A DNA stretch of 9,075 bases from RYN-425 sp035542755 (GCA_035542755.1 DATKKU010000019.1:1-9075); one strand, 5' to 3'. Positions 1 to 6,381 are shown, counted from the first letter of the stretch. The notes: generated by a model from the sequence alone, not told the origin. Program-made: numbers and translations.

Positions 1-2
1 AT

Positions 3-110
3 TTCAAAGAGGGTCTTACTAGCACCATAGATTGGTACAAACAAAACGAAGCCTGGTGGAGGCCGCAAAAAGAAGCCACCGAGAATAAATATAAGGAGTT
101 AGGAAGATGA
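3..110 (+). CDS. rmlB: dTDP-glucose 4,6-dehydratase, C-terminal fragment
   Basis: Only the last 35 codons and the TGA stop lie in the window; the gene begins upstream. The visible peptide starts FKEGLTSTIDWYKQNEAWW and continues to a charged end. A 'GL..T..WY..N..WW' pattern is the standard C-terminal signature of RmlB/RfbB, the NAD-dependent SDR enzyme that converts dTDP-glucose to dTDP-4-keto-6-deoxyglucose, the second step of dTDP-L-rhamnose synthesis in the cytoplasm. The neighbours rmlC, rmlD and rmlA support the call. The last codons also carry the Shine-Dalgarno sequence (93-98) of the next small ORF, whose ATG overlaps this stop codon (ATGA, 107-110). Related 4,6-dehydratases of the same superfamily share this tail, so the assignment rests partly on context. 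Confidence 0.88.
   Translation, partial: FKEGLTSTIDWYKQNEAWWRPQKEATENKYKELGR
93..98 (+). promoter_or_regulatory. Strong Shine-Dalgarno of the 28-codon ORF
   Basis: AAGGAG lies within the last codons of rmlB, 8 nt before the ATG at 107. It is the best-spaced SD in this operon. By contrast the rmlC ATG at 198 has no SD in range; the nearest AAGGA is at 173-177, 20 nt away. The site therefore argues that ribosomes initiate at 107 rather than directly at rmlC. Confidence 0.7.
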
Positions 111-193
111 ATCCCGTTAGAACCAAAGGAATAAACATAGATTATGTGTGCTACCAGCAGAATGTTGATGGCAAGGAAGTGAGCGGGTTCTAA
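107..193 (+). CDS. 28-residue small ORF between rmlB and rmlC, possible leader peptide
   Basis: The ORF encodes 28 residues, beginning MNPVRTKGIN and ending GKEVSGF, and stops at TAA 191-193. I recognise no family. Support for translation is structural: an AAGGAG SD 8 nt upstream, a 4-bp ATGA overlap with the rmlB stop, and a stop codon 4 nt before the rmlC ATG at 198. The peptide is hydrophilic, with no signal peptide or membrane segment and one Cys (residue 15). Codons 2-6 form the 5' arm of a perfect 14-bp inverted repeat; codons 27-28, the stop codon and the rmlC start form the 3' arm. The likely job (inference) is translational coupling: ribosomes reading this ORF would open the repeat and reinitiate on rmlC. 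It could instead be a real micro-protein or a decayed gene remnant; nothing here decides between these. Confidence 0.55.
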   Translation: MNPVRTKGINIDYVCYQQNVDGKEVSGF

Positions 194-199
194 CGGGAT
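111..199 (+). repeat. Perfect 14-bp inverted repeat spanning the small ORF and the rmlC start codon
   Basis: The left arm 111-124 (ATCCCGTTAGAACC) and right arm 186-199 (GGTTCTAACGGGAT) are exact reverse complements separated by 61 nt. The bases flanking the arms on both sides do not pair. In RNA this would make a long-loop stem whose 3' strand contains the TAA of the small ORF and the A and T of the rmlC ATG (198-200). No T-tract follows, so it is not an intrinsic terminator. By a simple random-sequence estimate, a perfect 14-bp pair within 100 nt is expected about 0.003 times in 9 kb. A role in hiding the rmlC start is inferred from position. Confidence 0.75.
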
Positions 200-773
200 G
201 AATGTTTTTGAACCGTCAAGTTACCGAGAAGTCAGGATAACTCCTACCGATATCCCTGGTCTGCTGGTTATTGCCCTAGCCGTGCATCAAGACGGGCGCG
301 GCTGGTTTAAGGAAAATTTCCAACGAGAAAAGTTTGAAAAGCTGGGCTTTCCGCCCAATTTTGAAATCGTCCAAAATAACATTTCTTATAATTCCCAGCG
401 CGGCGTTACGCGCGGTATCCACGCCGAACCATGGGACAAATACATCGGCATCGCCTCGGGCTCTATCTTCTCGGCGATTGTTGATCTTCGGGCTGGGGAA
501 ACCTTTGGAAAAGTTGCTACCTTTGAGCTTAACCCCGGCATTGCCTTGTTTGTGCCTAAAGGTTGCGGTAATTCTTTCCAAACTCTGGAGGCCGACACGG
601 CCTACACCTACCTAGTCAACGCCTACTGGTCACCCGAGACTCAGTACACCTCTGTTAATCTGTCAGACCCTGATCTCAATATCCCGTGGCCAATCCCGCT
701 GGAGTGGGCCGAGATTTCTGATAAAGACAAGGCTAATCCGGCTCTCAAGGACATAAAGCCAATAGCCGCTTAA
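198..773 (+). CDS. rmlC: dTDP-4-dehydrorhamnose 3,5-epimerase family protein (divergent type)
   Basis: This 191-residue cupin is RmlC-like, the enzyme that epimerises C3 and C5 of dTDP-4-keto-6-deoxyglucose in rhamnose synthesis. Family marks: D32-x-R34-G35-W36-F37 near the N terminus, QNNISYNS (59-66), RGIH (72-75) holding the catalytic His75, Lys81, VDLR (95-98), TFGK (102-105), FVPKG (118-122), Tyr138 and DPDLNIPWP (157-165). Where classical RmlC has an AHGF motif with a conserved His, this protein has GNSF (124-127), so Asn125 takes that place. From memory, GNSF forms are typical of Actinobacteria, where they are often fused to an RmlD domain. Here rmlD is a separate gene 5 nt downstream. 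Met198 is the only in-frame ATG before the conserved region (a TGA lies at 180-182). It lacks an SD and its AT is inside an inverted-repeat arm, suggesting coupling to the 28-codon ORF. Confidence 0.87.
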   Translation: MNVFEPSSYREVRITPTDIPGLLVIALAVHQDGRGWFKENFQREKFEKLGFPPNFEIVQNNISYNSQRGVTRGIHAEPWDKYIGIASGSIFSAIVDLRAGETFGKVATFELNPGIALFVPKGCGNSFQTLEADTAYTYLVNAYWSPETQYTSVNLSDPDLNIPWPIPLEWAEISDKDKANPALKDIKPIAA

Positions 774-778
774 AGCAC

Positions 779-1636
779 ATGGATAGTTCTAAGTTTTTAA
801 TCATCGGTGCTGGCGGCCAGCTGGGTAAAGCCCTGCAAGCGCAGTACCCTCAGGCTCAAAAAGTGGATGTTGCTGAACTTGATATTACAAACAAGGACGC
901 GGTTGCCAGCTATGACTGGTCCAATGTAACTCATGTTTTGAATGCTGCGGCTTACACTAACGTGGACGGCGCCGAAACAACTGAGGGTCGAGTGGCCGCC
1001 TGGAAAGTCAATGCCACCGCTGTTGCTTACCTATGCGAGGCGGCCCGCGCCCATGATCTAACCTTCGTCCACATCTCAACCGACTACGTCTTTGACGGCA
1101 CTCGCGGCCCGCATAAAGAAGACGAGCCGTTCAGCCCGCTAGGAGTTTACGCAGCCACTAAAGCAGCTGGCGACATCCTGGTTTCACAACTGCCCAAACA
1201 TTATCTGCTCAGAACTTCCTTTGTGATTGGTGAGGGCAAAAACTTTGTCCGAATTATGCTTGAACTCGGCAAAAAAGGAATTAACCCGGCCGTAATTGCC
1301 GACCAATCCGGCCGGCTCACTTTTACCAGCGAACTTGTTCGGGCAATTGACCACCTGCTGTCCAAGCAGGCCCCGTCGGGAACCTATAATGTCAGTAACG
1401 GCGGCGAGCCCACCAGCTGGGCTGGGCTTACCCGCGAGATATTTAGACTGGCTGGTTACGCTAACCAGGTCAGCGACACTACTACCGAGGCCTATTACAA
1501 AGACAAGGCCGAAACTGCCCAGCGTCCGCTAAACAGCGTACTGGACCTTGCTAAAATTGAGGCCACCGGCTTTCAGCCCAAAGACTGGCACGAAGATTTG
1601 GCCGATTACGTTAAAAAGGAAATGGAGCAAGCATAA
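779..1636 (+). CDS. rmlD: dTDP-4-dehydrorhamnose reductase
   Basis: This 285-residue SDR-extended enzyme is RmlD, which reduces dTDP-4-keto-L-rhamnose to dTDP-L-rhamnose with NAD(P)H, the last pathway step. Visible motifs: nucleotide-binding GAGGQLG (10-16), NAAAYTNVD (55-63), STDYVFDG (100-107) with catalytic Thr101, and the active-site pair Tyr124/Lys128 in YAATK. A substrate-binding RPLNSVLDL (249-257) matches the RPxxSxLD signature of the family. Length is normal, though the N terminus has a four-residue pre-strand extension. It starts 5 nt after the rmlC stop with no clear SD, so it is probably translated by coupling. Its TAA shares one base with the rmlA ATG (TAATG at 1634-1638). Confidence 0.95.
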   Translation: MDSSKFLIIGAGGQLGKALQAQYPQAQKVDVAELDITNKDAVASYDWSNVTHVLNAAAYTNVDGAETTEGRVAAWKVNATAVAYLCEAARAHDLTFVHISTDYVFDGTRGPHKEDEPFSPLGVYAATKAAGDILVSQLPKHYLLRTSFVIGEGKNFVRIMLELGKKGINPAVIADQSGRLTFTSELVRAIDHLLSKQAPSGTYNVSNGGEPTSWAGLTREIFRLAGYANQVSDTTTEAYYKDKAETAQRPLNSVLDLAKIEATGFQPKDWHEDLADYVKKEMEQA

Positions 1637-2496
1637 TGAAAGGCATAGTTTTAGCCGGCGGCAGCGGCACTCGCCTCTACCCTATCACTCTGGCAGTCAG
1701 CAAACAGCTTATCCCAATTTACGATAAGCCGATGATTTATTATCCCTTGAGTACCTTAATTAATGCTGGTATCAGGGAAATTTTGATTATTTCCACCCCC
1801 ACCGACCTGCCCAGATTTGAGCAGCTGCTGGGCGACGGTGCGCAGTTGGGTTGCAAGTTTGAGTACAAAGTTCAGGAAGAGCCTCGCGGACTGGCTGACG
1901 CTTTTAGGGTCGGCAAGGACTTTATAGGCGACGATAAGGTTGCGCTAATTTTGGGCGATAATATTTTTTACGGTTCGAAAATGGAGCAGGATCTCAAGCA
2001 ATACACCGACCCTGATGGCGGGATAGTTTTTGGTTACCAGGTTGCCGACCCAGAACGCTACGGAGTCGTAGACTTTGACAGCGATATGAAGGCCCTATCC
2101 ATTGAAGAAAAGCCGTCCAATCCTAAGAGCAACTACGCCGTCGTCGGGCTATATTTTTACGATAACGGGGTTGTGCAGATGGCCCAAGACTTGCAACCAA
2201 GTCCCCGCGGCGAGCTGGAAATAACAGACATCAACAAGCTTTATTTAGAAGCTAGTAAATTAAACGTTGTACCGCTAGACCGCGGCACCGCCTGGCTGGA
2301 TACCGGAACTTTTGACAGCATGAATGACGCGGCGCAATTCGTTCAGGTCATAGAAGAACGCCAAGGCATAAAAGTTGGTAGTATTGAAGAGGCCGCCTGG
2401 CGCCAAGGCTTCATAAACGACGAGCAACTGCATAAGCTGGCCGAGCCCCTGACAAAATCCGGCTACGGTCAGTACCTATTAGGCTTGCTACATTAG
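1636..2496 (+). CDS. rmlA: Glucose-1-phosphate thymidylyltransferase
   Basis: RmlA joins dTTP and glucose 1-phosphate to dTDP-glucose, the first and usually feedback-controlled step of rhamnose synthesis. The 286-residue protein shows the nucleotidyltransferase signature GGSGTRL (8-14) and SKQLIPIYDKPMIYYPLS (22-39), EEPRGLADAF (81-90), the metal-site LGDNIFYG (106-113) with Asp108, IEEKP (156-160) and the WLDTGT motif (220-225). Length and C-terminal tail match the short homotetrameric RmlA class. The start overlaps the rmlD stop by one base and has GGAG (1624-1627) 8 nt upstream. The gene is last in the operon here, although its product acts first. It ends in a 9-bp tail-to-tail overlap with uxs, leaving no intergenic space for a terminator. 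Confidence 0.96.
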   Translation: MKGIVLAGGSGTRLYPITLAVSKQLIPIYDKPMIYYPLSTLINAGIREILIISTPTDLPRFEQLLGDGAQLGCKFEYKVQEEPRGLADAFRVGKDFIGDDKVALILGDNIFYGSKMEQDLKQYTDPDGGIVFGYQVADPERYGVVDFDSDMKALSIEEKPSNPKSNYAVVGLYFYDNGVVQMAQDLQPSPRGELEITDINKLYLEASKLNVVPLDRGTAWLDTGTFDSMNDAAQFVQVIEERQGIKVGSIEEAAWRQGFINDEQLHKLAEPLTKSGYGQYLLGLLH

Positions 2497-3474
2497 GGGC
2501 TTGGGCGTTTTCAACTTGGCAGCAGGCGTCTGATTTATGAAATCCTCAAAATATGCAATTGTCTTATCCAGCCCCTTATCTAGCTCTATTTTGGGCGACC
2601 ACTTTAATACTTTTTTAGCCAAAGATATATCTGGCTTTCGCTGCAGCGGATCATCACCCGGAAGTGGCAGATAGGTCACTTTTGAGCTGCTACCCGTGCG
2701 CAAAATTATCTTGCTAGCCAGTTCTTTAATCGTAAACTCGCCAGGATTCCCTAGATTAATTGGACCTTCCACGTCTGAGTTAATGAGACTTACTACGCCT
2801 TGAACTAGGTCATCAACGTAACAGAAACTTCTTGTTTGGCTGCCGTCTCCATATATGGTCAAGGGCTTGTTGCTTAGGGCCTGCATGATAAAGTTGGACA
2901 CTACCCGTCCATCCTCAGGGTCCATCCTTGGGCCATAGGTATTAAAAAACCTGGCAATGCACGAATTTACACCATGGGCTTTTTTATAAGAGAAGATTAG
3001 GGCCTCAGCGTATCTCTTAGACTCGTCGTACATGCTCCTTGGGCCGTAAGAGTGTACTTTACCCCAGTAAGACTCCGGCTGGGGATGTATTTCGGGGTCA
3101 CCGTACACCTCGCTGGTTGAGGCATGAAAAAACCTGGCCTTGCTGGCAGCCGCTACTTCTAACATATTTAATGTGCCTTGGGAGCCAGCCTGCAGAGTCT
3201 CAATCGCCAGCCGCTGATATTGTGGCGGGCTGGCAGGCGAAGCCAAATTTAGGACAAGCTTGTATTTTTTATTTCTAATTTTGCTGGGCAGTTTTTTGAC
3301 TATATCAATCCTATGAAAATAGAAGTTTGGGTTAGCTTTTAGATGCTTTATGTTGCGGCCGGTGCTGGTTGATAAATTATCCAGGCAATAAACTTGAAAG
3401 CCGGCATCAAGATAGTACTCGCAAAGATATGAGCCAAGAAATCCCGCACCGCCGGAAATTAGAACTCTTGGCAT
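2488..3474 (-). CDS. uxs: UDP-glucuronate decarboxylase (UDP-xylose synthase)
   Basis: This 328-residue SDR protein closely follows the UXS pattern: NAD-binding GGAGFLGS (8-15), Asp32 after the second strand, ASPASPPQYQ (79-88), STSEVYGDP (119-127) with Glu122, catalytic YDESK (Tyr149/Lys153), FNTYGPRM (177-184), DGRVVSNF (188-195) and QTRSFCYVDD (213-222). UXS oxidises UDP-glucuronate at C4, decarboxylates it and reduces it back to UDP-xylose in the cytoplasm. The adjacent ugd makes exactly this substrate, which strengthens the call over a generic dTDP-glucose dehydratase. The ATG shares one base with the ugd stop (TAATG) and a GGAGG (plus-strand 3486-3490) lies 11 nt upstream. The last ~15 residues are a basic, proline-containing tail without a recognised motif. 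The gene ends 9 bp inside rmlA. Confidence 0.92.
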   Translation of the reverse strand: MPRVLISGGAGFLGSYLCEYYLDAGFQVYCLDNLSTSTGRNIKHLKANPNFYFHRIDIVKKLPSKIRNKKYKLVLNLASPASPPQYQRLAIETLQAGSQGTLNMLEVAAASKARFFHASTSEVYGDPEIHPQPESYWGKVHSYGPRSMYDESKRYAEALIFSYKKAHGVNSCIARFFNTYGPRMDPEDGRVVSNFIMQALSNKPLTIYGDGSQTRSFCYVDDLVQGVVSLINSDVEGPINLGNPGEFTIKELASKIILRTGSSSKVTYLPLPGDDPLQRKPDISLAKKVLKWSPKIELDKGLDKTIAYFEDFINQTPAAKLKTPKPLM

Positions 3475-4787
3475 TAGGCAATGGGCCTCCCTACGCTTTC
3501 GTAGTGGAACTTTTGCTTTTTAACATCCGTCGGGTTATACAAATTGCGTCCATCAAATATCACTTTTCTATTCAACCGTTTCGCCATTTGCTCAAAGTCC
3601 GGAGTTCTAAACTCCGACCATTCTGTCGCTATCAAAAGAGCATCGGCGCCATTTAGCGCGTCATATTGAGTATCCGCGACCCTCAGCCCCTTGACCTTGG
3701 CATATAGGTGTTTAATGTTCGCACCGGCTTCTGGGTCAAAGGCCTGAACCTTCCCGCCTGCCTCCAAAATGGCGTCTATTATCTCCAGTGATGGCGCCTC
3801 TCTTATATCGTCAGTATCGGGTTTGAACGCCAAGCCCCAAAGTGCAAAGGTTTTGCCCGCCAAATCATTCTTGTAGTATTTACTTAGTTTTTTAAATAAT
3901 GATTGCTTTTGTAGTTTGTTCACGGCTGTTACAGCCTCTAAGATTCTAAAGTCGTAGTCATGTTGCTCGGCGGTCTTTTGGAGTGCCAGAACATCCTTAG
4001 GAAAGCAGCTGCCCCCATATCCAATCCCGGGAAACAAAAATCTTTTGCCTATCCGCTCATCGGTGCCAATTCCAAGCCTTATGTCATCAACATTAGCGCC
4101 AGTTTTTTCCGACAGATTTGCTATCTCGTTCATAAAGCTTATCTTCATCGCTAAAAAGGCATTAGCGGCATATTTGGTCATTTCCGAGGAACGCTCATCC
4201 ATAAACAACATTGGGTTGCCCTGTCTTAGAAAAGGAGCATATAGTTCTTTCATGACCTTTTTGGCCTTAGGCGACCTAGTCCCAACCACAATTCTGTCGG
4301 GTTTCATAAAGTCACTGACTGCTAGGCCTTCTCTCAAAAATTCCGGGTTTGAGACAACGTCAAAGTCTGATTTTGCCCTTTCGGCCACGGCCGAGTGGAC
4401 CTTCTCCGCCGTACCTACCGGTACGGTGCTTTTGTTTACTATAACGGCGTAGTTTTTAATAAGCGGGCCAAGTGATTTAGCAACGCCCAAAATATAAGAT
4501 AGATCGGCCGACCCATCCTCCTGCGGCGGAGTTGGCAGCGCCAGAAAAATCACCAGAGCGCCTTTGATACCACTCGCAAGATCAGTAGTAAAATGTAATC
4601 TCCCATTCGAAAGGCTGCGTTTATAGATTTTTTCCAGGTCTGGTTCGTATATGGGCAGTTGGCCTTTTTTTAGCTGAGAAACTTTGGACTCATCAATATC
4701 TATACCCACGACCTCGTTGCCGGAATCTGCAAAGCAAACTCCAGTCACAAGGCCCACATAGCCCGTCCCGACAACAGCTATTTTCAT
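3474..4787 (-). CDS. ugd: UDP-glucose 6-dehydrogenase
   Basis: Ugd oxidises UDP-glucose twice with NAD+ to UDP-glucuronate. The 437-residue protein has the complete three-part structure: N-terminal Rossmann domain with GTGYVG (7-12) and Asp30, STVPVGT (120-126), EFLREG (149-154), the central helix region with KYAANAFLAMKISFMNE (205-221), catalytic Cys261 in GGSCFPKD (258-265), and a C-terminal UDP-binding domain with FKPDTDDIRE (321-330) and FDGRN (411-415). Length is typical for the bacterial single-chain enzyme. It is the first gene of a two-gene operon with uxs, so the joint output is UDP-xylose. No SD precedes the ATG; a promoter with its -10 exactly 7 nt upstream suggests the mRNA begins at the start codon. 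Confidence 0.97.
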   Translation of the reverse strand: MKIAVVGTGYVGLVTGVCFADSGNEVVGIDIDESKVSQLKKGQLPIYEPDLEKIYKRSLSNGRLHFTTDLASGIKGALVIFLALPTPPQEDGSADLSYILGVAKSLGPLIKNYAVIVNKSTVPVGTAEKVHSAVAERAKSDFDVVSNPEFLREGLAVSDFMKPDRIVVGTRSPKAKKVMKELYAPFLRQGNPMLFMDERSSEMTKYAANAFLAMKISFMNEIANLSEKTGANVDDIRLGIGTDERIGKRFLFPGIGYGGSCFPKDVLALQKTAEQHDYDFRILEAVTAVNKLQKQSLFKKLSKYYKNDLAGKTFALWGLAFKPDTDDIREAPSLEIIDAILEAGGKVQAFDPEAGANIKHLYAKVKGLRVADTQYDALNGADALLIATEWSEFRTPDFEQMAKRLNRKVIFDGRNLYNPTDVKKQKFHYESVGRPIA

Positions 4788-4794
4788 TTGCTAT

Positions 4795-4823
4795 ATTCTA
4801 GTTTATAGATGGATATCCTTCAA
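4795..4823 (-). promoter_or_regulatory. Promoter of ugd-uxs, apparently leaderless
   Basis: Read on the minus strand: -35 TTGAAG (plus 4818-4823), a 17-bp spacer, -10 TAGAAT (plus 4795-4800), then 7 nt and the ugd ATG. TAGAAT matches TATAAT at five of six positions and TTGAAG matches TTGACA at four of six. With normal initiation about 7 nt after the -10, the transcript would begin at the A of the ATG. There is no SD, which agrees with a leaderless message. Confidence 0.62.
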
Positions 4824-4836
4824 GTAATCCAGATTT

Positions 4837-4845
4837 TGATATGCT
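4837..4845 (+). promoter_or_regulatory. Extended -10 promoter of gtrA, apparently leaderless
   Basis: TGATATGCT is an extended -10 (TGn plus TATGCT). Only a poor -35 (TTCAAG, 4819-4824, 15-bp spacer) is visible. Exactly 7 nt separate the -10 from the GTG at 4852. This spacing equals that seen at ugd and at the 8272 gene and favours GTG 4852 over TTG 4849 as the gtrA start. The would-be -35 overlaps the ugd -35 on the other strand. Confidence 0.42.
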
Positions 4846-4851
4846 GTATTG

Positions 4852-5256
4852 GTGCAGCAAGTAAAGGACTACTCTCGCTACCTGTATAAGCATCCCCTGG
4901 TTAGATATATCGTAGTTGGCGGCTCTACTTTTATAATTGATTTTGGCCTTCTAGTGGTACTGCATCAAAAAGCGGGCTTCGGCATCGCGCTTGCTACTTC
5001 CATAGCCTACTGGGTAGCCATTGCCTACAATTTTTTTCTTAATCGCTCTTGGACATTTAGCGTTGCCGAAAAAGAAAGCCTGCATAAACACCTCGCCAGT
5101 TACCTAATATTGCTGGGGTTTAACTATGTCTTCACAGTCATTTTCGTGAGCATTTTAAGCAGACATATTTATTTTGGGGCTGCTAAGGCCCTTGCGGTCA
5201 TAATTCAAACAACTTGGACATACAAAGTTTACAAAGACTACATATTTGTAAAATAA
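4852..5256 (+). CDS. GtrA-family integral membrane protein (putative polyprenyl-linked sugar flippase)
   Basis: A small protein of about 134 residues with four predicted membrane helices (roughly residues 17-39, 44-63, 82-103 and 108-127) and short basic ends. The GtrA/DPMS3 family pattern is clear: an RYIVVGGSTFIIDF entry into helix 1, NFFLNRSWTF after helix 2, and an aromatic-basic TYKVYKDYIFVK end. Family members assist the translocation or synthesis of polyprenyl-phosphate-linked sugars in the membrane and often work with GT2 transferases; one lies about 2.2 kb downstream on the same strand. I chose GTG 4852 because of the -10 spacing; TTG 4849 would add one residue. A stop at 4837-4839 rules out longer forms. 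No SD is present. The substrate cannot be told from sequence. Confidence 0.85.
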   Translation: MQQVKDYSRYLYKHPLVRYIVVGGSTFIIDFGLLVVLHQKAGFGIALATSIAYWVAIAYNFFLNRSWTFSVAEKESLHKHLASYLILLGFNYVFTVIFVSILSRHIYFGAAKALAVIIQTTWTYKVYKDYIFVK

Positions 5257-5265
5257 ACCTTTTGT

Positions 5266-5295
5266 TTGACTGTTATCTGTAAGCTTCAATATACT
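5266..5295 (+). promoter_or_regulatory. Promoter of the SDR-SDR-GT2 operon
   Basis: TTGACT (5266-5271), an 18-bp spacer and TATACT (5290-5295) give five of six matches at both boxes. It is the best promoter in the window. Transcription would begin near 5303, giving a 5' UTR of about 26 nt before the ATG at 5329. That UTR is AT-rich and has no clear SD. No terminator is visible between gtrA (stop 5256) and this promoter, so some readthrough from gtrA is possible. Confidence 0.72.
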
Positions 5296-5328
5296 ATCTA
5301 AGAAGTTATTAATAGTTGGTAGATTTTA

Positions 5329-6381
5329 ATGAAGGTACTCATAACGGGTTCAGCTGGACTAATTGGCTCAGAATCAGCCAAGTTTTTCGCCGAAAAGGGT
5401 TTTGAGGTTGTTGGTATAGATAACGACATGCGCAAATATTTTTTTGGCGATGATGCTAGTACTGATTGGAATCTCAAGAAAATACAGACTCAGCTCAAAA
5501 AACAATACACTCACTACAAGGCCGACATTCGTGATAACGAAGAGATTGAAAAAATTTTTAAAAAACATAAGTTTGATCTGATTATCCATACTGCGGCTCA
5601 GCCATCGCACGACTGGGCGGCACGTGAGCCCTTTACCGACTTTACGGTCAACGCTAACGGTACACTAGTAATGCTAGAGAATATGCGTAAACATTGTCCG
5701 GGTGCTGTATTTATCTTTACCAGCACTAACAAGGTTTACGGCGACCGACCCAATGAACTTCCCCTCATAGAACTTGATAAGCGTTGGGAACTACCTGAAA
5801 CACACAAGTATTACAACGGCATTGATGAGTCAATGAGCATTGATGATTGCAAGCACTCAATTTTTGGCGCCAGTAAGGTTGCTGCCGATATTATGGTTCA
5901 GGAGTACGGCGCCTATTTTGATTTTAAAACAGCTGTCTTTAGAGGTGGTTGTCTCACTGGTCCATCGCACTCTGGTGCCGAATTGCATGGATTTTTGGCT
6001 TATTTAATAAAGTGCATAGCTTCCGGCAAAAAATATACGATTTTTGGCTACAAGGGCAAGCAAGTCCGTGACAACATCCACTCGCACGACCTGGTTAACG
6101 CATTCTGGCACTTTTACCAAAAGCCTCAAGCTGGTGGTCAAGTATATAACATAGGCGGAGCCCGTAATTCAAACATATCAATGCTTGAGGCAATTGAGAA
6201 GATTGAAAAATTACTGGGCAAAAAAGCTAATTACGAGCTGTCTGACCAAAACCGTATCGGCGACCATATCTGGTATGTTTCAGATGTTTCTAAATTTAAA
6301 TCACACTACCCCGACTGGGAATTCGAGTACGATACCGACGCTATCTTGGAAGAAATGTGTGCTGCAGTTAAGGTGAAATGA
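5329..6381 (+). CDS. NAD-dependent epimerase, CDP-paratose 2-epimerase-like SDR (substrate unknown)
   Basis: A 350-residue extended SDR close to the CDP-paratose/CDP-tyvelose 2-epimerase group. Seen: GSAGLIGS (7-14) for NAD, Asp31, AAQPSHDWAA (89-98), TSTNKVYG (131-138), FRGGCLTGPSHSG (204-216), GYKGKQVRDNIHS (240-252) and IGGARNSN (275-282). The position of the catalytic YxxxK motif reads FGASK, so Phe179 replaces the usual Tyr while Lys183 is kept. I recall Phe in close homologues but cannot verify it. The name follows the family; no CDP-glucose pathway genes (ddhA/ddhB) are present, so the real substrate is open. It is the first gene of a three-gene operon and overlaps the next SDR by 4 bp (ATGA). 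G+C looks lower in part of this gene than in rmlC/rmlD. Confidence 0.82.
   Translation: MKVLITGSAGLIGSESAKFFAEKGFEVVGIDNDMRKYFFGDDASTDWNLKKIQTQLKKQYTHYKADIRDNEEIEKIFKKHKFDLIIHTAAQPSHDWAAREPFTDFTVNANGTLVMLENMRKHCPGAVFIFTSTNKVYGDRPNELPLIELDKRWELPETHKYYNGIDESMSIDDCKHSIFGASKVAADIMVQEYGAYFDFKTAVFRGGCLTGPSHSGAELHGFLAYLIKCIASGKKYTIFGYKGKQVRDNIHSHDLVNAFWHFYQKPQAGGQVYNIGGARNSNISMLEAIEKIEKLLGKKANYELSDQNRIGDHIWYVSDVSKFKSHYPDWEFEYDTDAILEEMCAAVKVK

Noticed and set aside
2444..2501. Inverted repeat AGCCCCT (2444-2450) / AGGGGCT (2495-2501) at the end of rmlA, as a possible terminator
   Set aside because: Only 7 bp with a 44-nt gap and no T-tract; pairs of this quality are expected by chance many times in 9 kb.
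3491..3504. Hairpin CTACG-CTTT-CGTAG just upstream of the uxs SD
   Set aside because: A 5-bp stem lying wholly within the ugd coding end; too short to claim regulation.
4841..4864. ATG at 4841 starting a 7-codon ORF overlapping the gtrA start
   Set aside because: It lies within the proposed -10 element, has no SD, and is out of frame with gtrA; more likely chance.
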